Positions 59,801 to 64,000 of a stretch of DNA of 64,000 nt are shown in pieces. Source of the DNA: Campylobacter jejuni (lineage in GTDB: Bacteria; Campylobacterota; Campylobacteria; Campylobacterales; Campylobacteraceae); NCBI RefSeq assembly GCF_001457695.1, contig NZ_LN831025.1, positions 1,240,001 to 1,304,000 on the forward strand, written 5' to 3'. Numbering within the stretch: the stretch's first letter is position 1; every line of letters starts with the position of its first letter. Below the pieces are notes generated by a model. It saw only the letters and a program-made list of their open reading frames with translations. It was not told where the DNA came from and did not search any database. A program made the translations under genes and the position numbers.

Positions 59801-59908
59801 TCGTTTACTTTTTAGGCTTATACTTCTAAACGAACCGAAAAACATTCATAAGAAAAACTCCTTAAAATTACACGCCTAGCTTAAATCCCTTTAGCTAGGC
59901 TTTTCTTT
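59801..59908 (+). ncRNA. Candidate small RNA or structured leader upstream of porA
   Basis: This 108-base stretch has no reading frame but two hairpins. The first pairs TCGTTTA (59801-59807) with TAAACGA (59827-59833). The second is a terminator-like stem GCCTAGCT/AGCTAGGC (59874-59881/59893-59900) followed by TTTTCTTT. A TATATT at 59790-59795 lies about 7 bp upstream and could be a -10. This could be a separate small RNA, or simply the phosphatase gene's terminator plus unstructured DNA. I recall a small RNA named CJnc140 near porA, but I cannot confirm it is this one. Confidence 0.45.
59874..59908 (+). terminator. Rho-independent terminator between the phosphatase gene and porA
   Basis: An 8 bp stem GCCTAGCT/AGCTAGGC with an 11-base loop, then TTTTCTTT. 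It is the most GC-rich hairpin in this gap and isolates porA from upstream transcription. Confidence 0.75.
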
Positions 59909-59985
59909 AAGATGTTTTTATCCTTCGGATTTAAAATTTTTACTATTTTAAGTGCTTCTTAAGAAAAAACTCCAAATTTATGTGC

Positions 59986-59991
59986 TACAAT
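59986..59991 (+). promoter_or_regulatory. -10 element of porA
   Basis: TACAAT preceded by TGTGC (an extended -10-like TG), 37 bp before the porA ATG. T-rich runs lie upstream, as usual for strong Campylobacter promoters. Confidence 0.6.
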
Positions 59992-60028
59992 TACGATGTT
60001 TTATTAATTTTTGACAAGGAGAATTCTC

Positions 60029-61279
60029 ATGAAACTAGTTAAACTTAGTTTAGTTGCAGCTCTTGCTGCAGGTGCTTTTTCAGCAGCTAACGCTACTCCA
60101 CTTGAAGAAGCGATCAAAGATGTTGATGTATCAGGTGTATTAAGATACAGATACGATACAGGTAATTTTGATAAAAATTTCGTTGACAACTTAAATTTAA
60201 ACAACAGCAAACAAGATCACAAATATAGAGCACAGGTTAACTTCAGTGCTGCTATAGCTGATAACTTCAAAGCTTTTGTTCAATTTGACTATAATGCTGC
60301 TGATGGTGGTTATGGTGCTAATGGAATAAAAAATGATCAAAAAGGACTTTTTGTTCGTCAATTATACTTAACTTATACAAATGAAGATGTTGCTACAAGT
60401 GTAATCGCTGGTAAACAACAACTAAACATTATCTGGACTGACAATGGAGTTGATGGTTTAGTAGGAACAGGTATCAAAGTAGTAAACAACAGCATCGATG
60501 GTTTAACTCTAGCTGCTTTTGCTGTAGATAGCTTCATGGCTGCAGAACAAGGTTCAGATTTAGTAGGAGCAAACGGTAGTGCATTTAAAGTAGATTCAAT
60601 TGGAAATCTTTACGGTGCTGCTGCTGTAGGTTCTTATGATCTTGCTGGCGGACAATTCAACCCACAATTATGGTTAGCTTACTGGGATCAAGTAGCATTC
60701 TTCTATGCTTTAGATGCATCTTATAGCACAACTATCTTTGATGGAATCAACTGGACACTTGAAGGTGCTTACTTAGGAAATAGCCTTGATAGCGAACTTG
60801 ATAAAACATACGCTAATGGCAATTTATTTGCTTTAAAAGGTAGCATTGAAGTAAATGGTTGGGATGCTAGCCTTGGTGGTTTATACTACGGTGATAAAGA
60901 AAAAGCTTCTACAGTTGCAATCGAAGATCAAGGCAATATTGGTTCTTTACTTGCAGGTGAGGAAATTTTCTATACTACTGGTTCAAGACTAAATGGTGAT
61001 ACTGGTAGAAATATCTTCGGTTATGTAACTGGTGGATATACTTTCAACGAAACAGTTCGCGTTGGTGCTGACTTCGTATACGGTGGAACAAAAACAGAAG
61101 CTACTAATCATTTAGGTGGTGGTAAAAAACTTGAAGCTGTTGCAAGAGTAGATTACAAATACTCTCCAAAACTTAACTTCTCAGCATTCTATTCTTATGT
61201 GAACCTAGATCAAGGTAAAAACACTAATGAAAGTGCTGATCATAGCACTGTAAGACTTCAAGCTCTTTACAAATTCTAA
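60029..61279 (+). CDS. porA: Major outer membrane protein (porin) PorA/MOMP
   Basis: A 416-residue trimeric porin. The ATG at 60029 has a strong CAAGGAGA upstream and gives signal peptide [22 protein letters not shown] with cleavage before [14 protein letters not shown]. The mature protein is a string of amphipathic beta-strands ending in RLQALYKF with a terminal phenylalanine, the outer membrane insertion signal. Codon use is biased to frequent codons, as in a highly expressed gene. PorA is a main surface antigen, variable in loops. The upstream TTG frame start is not used. Confidence 0.96.
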   Translation: MKLVKLSLVAALAAGAFSAANATPLEEAIKDVDVSGVLRYRYDTGNFDKNFVDNLNLNNSKQDHKYRAQVNFSAAIADNFKAFVQFDYNAADGGYGANGIKNDQKGLFVRQLYLTYTNEDVATSVIAGKQQLNIIWTDNGVDGLVGTGIKVVNNSIDGLTLAAFAVDSFMAAEQGSDLVGANGSAFKVDSIGNLYGAAAVGSYDLAGGQFNPQLWLAYWDQVAFFYALDASYSTTIFDGINWTLEGAYLGNSLDSELDKTYANGNLFALKGSIEVNGWDASLGGLYYGDKEKASTVAIEDQGNIGSLLAGEEIFYTTGSRLNGDTGRNIFGYVTGGYTFNETVRVGADFVYGGTKTEATNHLGGGKKLEAVARVDYKYSPKLNFSAFYSYVNLDQGKNTNESADHSTVRLQALYKF

Positions 61280-61300
61280 GAAGCTTTCAAGTCTAACTTC

Positions 61301-61328
61301 AAGGCGGAGTTTTGCTCCGCCTTTTTTT
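61301..61328 (+). terminator. Strong terminator of porA
   Basis: AAGGCGGAG-TTTTG-CTCCGCC followed by a run of eight T: a GC-rich stem and T-run, the clearest rho-independent terminator in the window, 21 bp after the porA stop. The AA before the stem could help reverse-strand termination of dnaJ. Confidence 0.95.
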
Positions 61329-61393
61329 ATGCCTGATTTTTAAAACTTAAATTTATATAAAAAATTTTCCCAAGCTAAAACGCTTTAGGAAAA

Positions 61394-62518
61394 TTAAGAT
61401 TTAAACCAATTAGTGATTTTTTCAAAAAGCCCTTTTTGCTCTTGATGCATACCATCTTTGATGCCAAAACTTTCACTTAGTTTTTCTAAAAGTTCTTTTT
61501 GCTCATCGTTTAAAGAAGTTGGGAATTTGATAGAAATTTGAACGATTTGATTTCCCATGCGAGAACTATGAACATCTTTTACCCCTTCTTTTTCAAGAAC
61601 AAATCTTTGTCCATCTTTAGCACCCTTTGGTAAATTTAAGGTCGCTTCACCGCGTATGGTGGGTACTTTTATACTCTCTCCTAAGATAGCTTGAGTAAAA
61701 AACACTGGAAATTCTATATATATATCATCATCATCTCTGATAAAAGTATCATCTTCAGCGGCGATGATCTTAACATACATATCCCCTCTAGTACCATTTT
61801 TTAAGATATTACCTTTAGCATTGACACGAAGCTTCATACCTGTATCTACACCTTCTGGGATATTAAGCTCGACACTATCTTTGCTTTCATTATAACCCAA
61901 ACCTTTACAATCACTACATTTTTCACTAGCTTTTTCTCCACTTCCTTGACAATCAGGACAAGTTTGTGCAAAAGTGATAAAACCTTGAGAAACTCCAACT
62001 TGTCCCCTACCTTGACATTTTGGACAAGTTTGAAGTTTTCCATCTTTAGCCCCTGTTCCATTACAAGTTTTACAAGAGCATTTATAAGTAAAGTCTATAT
62101 TTTTCTTACAACCAAAAACCGCTTCTTTAAAACTTAATTTTAAATTAAAGATAAAATCTGAAGGGATTTTTTCATCATTTGAACTTTTTCTACGACGCGA
62201 TGATGAACCAAAGCCCTCTCCAAAAAAATTAGAAAATATATCTCCTAAATCCTCAAAACCACCAAAACCTGAGCTATTAGAACCAAATCCACCGCCTTTT
62301 AAAGCATCTTTTCCGTATCTATCATAAATAGCTCGCTTTTCATCATTGCTTAAAACTTCATAGGCTTCATTAACAAGCTTGAATTTATCTTCTGCTTCTT
62401 TATCGCCCTGATTTCTATCAGGATGGTATTTTAAAGCCATTTTTCTATAGGCCTTTTTTATAGTTTCTTTATCAGCATTTTGCGTGATTTCAAGAAGTTC
62501 ATAATAACTTATTTCCAC
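61394..62518 (-). CDS. dnaJ: Chaperone DnaJ
   Basis: A 374-residue type I Hsp40. The J domain has HPD at residues 32-34. A Gly/Phe-rich linker (about 75-105) follows. The zinc-binding domain has four cysteine repeats ([32 protein letters not shown]). The C-terminal substrate-binding domains end in a helical tail. It works with DnaK and GrpE, which are elsewhere. It stands alone and is divergent from racR, with 156 bp between them that show no further gene. Confidence 0.96.
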   Translation of the reverse strand: MEISYYELLEITQNADKETIKKAYRKMALKYHPDRNQGDKEAEDKFKLVNEAYEVLSNDEKRAIYDRYGKDALKGGGFGSNSSGFGGFEDLGDIFSNFFGEGFGSSSRRRKSSNDEKIPSDFIFNLKLSFKEAVFGCKKNIDFTYKCSCKTCNGTGAKDGKLQTCPKCQGRGQVGVSQGFITFAQTCPDCQGSGEKASEKCSDCKGLGYNESKDSVELNIPEGVDTGMKLRVNAKGNILKNGTRGDMYVKIIAAEDDTFIRDDDDIYIEFPVFFTQAILGESIKVPTIRGEATLNLPKGAKDGQRFVLEKEGVKDVHSSRMGNQIVQISIKFPTSLNDEQKELLEKLSESFGIKDGMHQEQKGLFEKITNWFKS

Positions 62519-62674
62519 ATTATTCCTTTAAAAAATTTAAAATTTTACTAGAATTTTAATTTTAAAAATTCAAAAATATAATTTTAGCAAAAATAAAATC
62601 AATAATTTATCAAATTTTAAATAAAATTATGTAAAGATTTTAAAGACTACATAAAAATTTACAAGGACACTAGA

Positions 62675-63346
62675 ATGATTAATGTGTTGATGATAGAAGA
62701 TGATCCTGACTTTGCACAATTATTATCTGAATATTTAGCGCAATTTAATATTAAAATCACAAATTTTGAAAATCCTAAAAGTGCTTTAAATGTGGGTATT
62801 CAAGGCTATGATTGTCTGATTTTAGATTTAACTTTACCTGGAATTGATGGTCTTGAAGTTTGTAGAGAAATCCGACAAAAAAGCAATATTCCTATTATTA
62901 TCTCATCAGCTAGAGGTGACTTAAGCGATAAAGTTGTGGGGCTTCAAATCGGCGCTGATGATTATCTACCAAAGCCTTACAATCCAAAAGAAATGTATGC
63001 AAGGATTATGAGTCTTATTCGTCGCACAAAAAGAATTGAACACGCTAATAATGAAAATATTAACTCTGCTTTCAAAATCGATGAAAGAAGACATGAGATC
63101 ACCTATGAAGATAAGGTTTTAACACTTACTCCTGCTGAATTTGAAATTTTAGAATACCTTATCCAACAACACGGATATAGTGTTTCAAGAGAACAGCTTG
63201 TAAGTCGCTGTAAAAATCTAAAAGATAAAGATTCTAAAAGCCTTGATGTTATCATCGGTCGCCTAAGGGTAAAAATAGGAGATAGTTCAAAATCTCCAAA
63301 ACATATTTTTTCTGTTAGAGGTATAGGATATAAACTGATAGGATGA
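62675..63346 (+). CDS. racR: Response regulator RacR
   Basis: A 223-residue OmpR-type regulator with Asp51 as phosphorylation site (CLILDLTLPGIDGLEVCREI), Lys in DDYLPKPYNPKE, and a winged-helix domain ending HIFSVRGIGYKLIG. RacRS (reduced ability to colonise) is a temperature- and oxygen/nitrate-linked system in C. jejuni. The receiver is closely similar to CprR at 26481. ACAAGGACAC precedes the ATG, and the stop overlaps the racS start (ATGA). Confidence 0.93.
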   Translation: MINVLMIEDDPDFAQLLSEYLAQFNIKITNFENPKSALNVGIQGYDCLILDLTLPGIDGLEVCREIRQKSNIPIIISSARGDLSDKVVGLQIGADDYLPKPYNPKEMYARIMSLIRRTKRIEHANNENINSAFKIDERRHEITYEDKVLTLTPAEFEILEYLIQQHGYSVSREQLVSRCKNLKDKDSKSLDVIIGRLRVKIGDSSKSPKHIFSVRGIGYKLIG

Positions 63347-64000
63347 CAAAAAATTATTCTATTTATACCAAACTGATTATTTTATTTGTTGTTACTTTTT
63401 TCTTGGTTTGTGTGCTTTTTATCGTTCTTTTAAAAATAGAAAGGAATGCCTATAATGAAGAAGAAAGTTTAAAACAAGAAAATCTTATAAAAAATTTACT
63501 CATCTCCTATGAAAACACTTCAGGTGTTGAAATAGGAGCTTATCTTGGAAACAGCGGTTTTAATGCTATACAAAATCCCCATCTTGTAAAAGCTATAAGA
63601 AATAATGGACAATCACTTTTTAAAGCAGGCGGAGAGCTTTGTACTCTTTCTTCTTTAAAATATCATAGCAATCTTTATTTTGATGTTCAATGTAAAGATT
63701 TTGATAGCTTGTATGAAGAAAATACTAGTGATAGGGTTTATAATCTTTTATTGATAGGATTTTTCTCTTTTTCTTTGTTGGTTGTTTTTATGTATTTTTC
63801 TGTATTAAGATCCTTAGAACCTTTAAAAAAATTAAGAAGACAAGTTGCCGAAGTTGTAAATGGGGAACAACCTGATTTTCTAGACTATCGAGAAGATGAA
63901 GTAGGCAAGATCGCCTTTGAATTTCAAAAAGCTTTCAAGAAAAATCAAGAATTAATCCAATCAAGACAACTTTTCCTAAGAACAATTATGCATGAGTTAA
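63343..64000 (+). CDS. racS: Sensor histidine kinase RacS (5' part)
   Basis: The first 219 codons are visible. The gene runs off the right edge just at the H-box (SRQLFLRTIMHEL). Two membrane helices (about residues 9-30 and 132-152) enclose a periplasmic region, and a HAMP-like segment (RSLEPLKKLRRQVAEVVNGE) follows. The start ATG at 63343 overlaps the racR stop. The sequence FLR.IMHEL is shared with CprS. The ATP-binding domain lies outside the window. Confidence 0.92.
   Translation, partial: MTKNYSIYTKLIILFVVTFFLVCVLFIVLLKIERNAYNEEESLKQENLIKNLLISYENTSGVEIGAYLGNSGFNAIQNPHLVKAIRNNGQSLFKAGGELCTLSSLKYHSNLYFDVQCKDFDSLYEENTSDRVYNLLLIGFFSFSLLVVFMYFSVLRSLEPLKKLRRQVAEVVNGEQPDFLDYREDEVGKIAFEFQKAFKKNQELIQSRQLFLRTIMHEL

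Overview
The window looks like a chromosomal segment of Campylobacter jejuni, or a very close relative. The DNA is strongly AT-rich and genes are packed with 1-11 bp gaps or ATGA overlaps. It carries genes typical of this species: the major outer membrane porin PorA, the secreted invasion protein CiaC, the regulators RacRS, DccRS and CprRS, and HspR-CbpA. From memory, gene order follows the stretch Cj1199-Cj1262 of strain NCTC 11168. I see no insertion sequence, prophage, integron, CRISPR array or rRNA, and no long poly-G tract of the kind used for phase variation.

Layout. 0-4.1 kb: end of an oxygenase gene, then a methionine block (MetQ-like binding protein, metE, metF). 4.1-7.8 kb, reverse: atpB with a small membrane protein, radA, ftsY and a thioredoxin-like lipoprotein. 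7.9-11.9 kb, forward: 5-formyl-THF cyclo-ligase, RNase Y, a DedA protein and ComEC. 11.8-20 kb: YihY, a GlcD-type oxidase, a PgbA-like exported protein, a Csd3-like peptidoglycan peptidase, a laccase-domain protein, riboflavin synthase and a large AsmA-like protein with internal repeats. 20-22 kb: groESL behind a CIRCE operator. 22-28.7 kb: DccRS, a hemerythrin and its RHH-type neighbour, tRNA-Asn, CprRS and HtrA. 28.8-31.7 kb: cbpA-hspR and a broken kefB. 31.7-39.4 kb: a run ending in pdxJA that includes glyS, a second M23 peptidase and a MidA-like methyltransferase. 39.4-41.7 kb: a frameshifted LprI-like gene, an MFS transporter and ciaC behind a sigma-54 promoter. 41.8-48.9 kb: hemE, a radical SAM gene, a membrane protein with receiver-like domains, uvrC, a small LptM-like lipoprotein and guaA. 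49-57 kb: an unknown coiled-coil protein, 6S RNA, purD, an RDD protein, lptD, pnp and a uracil-DNA-glycosylase-fold protein. 57-64 kb: tautomerase, MFS transporter, low-molecular-weight phosphatase, a candidate small RNA, porA, dnaJ, racR and the start of racS.

Together the genes cover methionine, pyridoxal phosphate, riboflavin, haem and purine synthesis, plus envelope biogenesis (LptD, AsmA-like protein, two M23 peptidases, HtrA). Stress control is prominent: GroESL, CbpA-HspR, DnaJ, HtrA and three OmpR-type two-component systems lie within about 42 kb.

I did not find a clearly new biological system. The best leads are a small LptM-like lipoprotein close to lptD, a structured RNA candidate upstream of porA, a membrane protein with two degenerate receiver-like domains, a four-copy repeat in the AsmA-like protein, and a hemerythrin with a C-terminal four-cysteine module. 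Three places (about 8468, 31360-31552 and 39684) show base losses or gains in short homopolymers that break or alter genes. These may be real mutations or sequencing errors and should be checked against reads. Functions come from motif recognition, and no database search was run.
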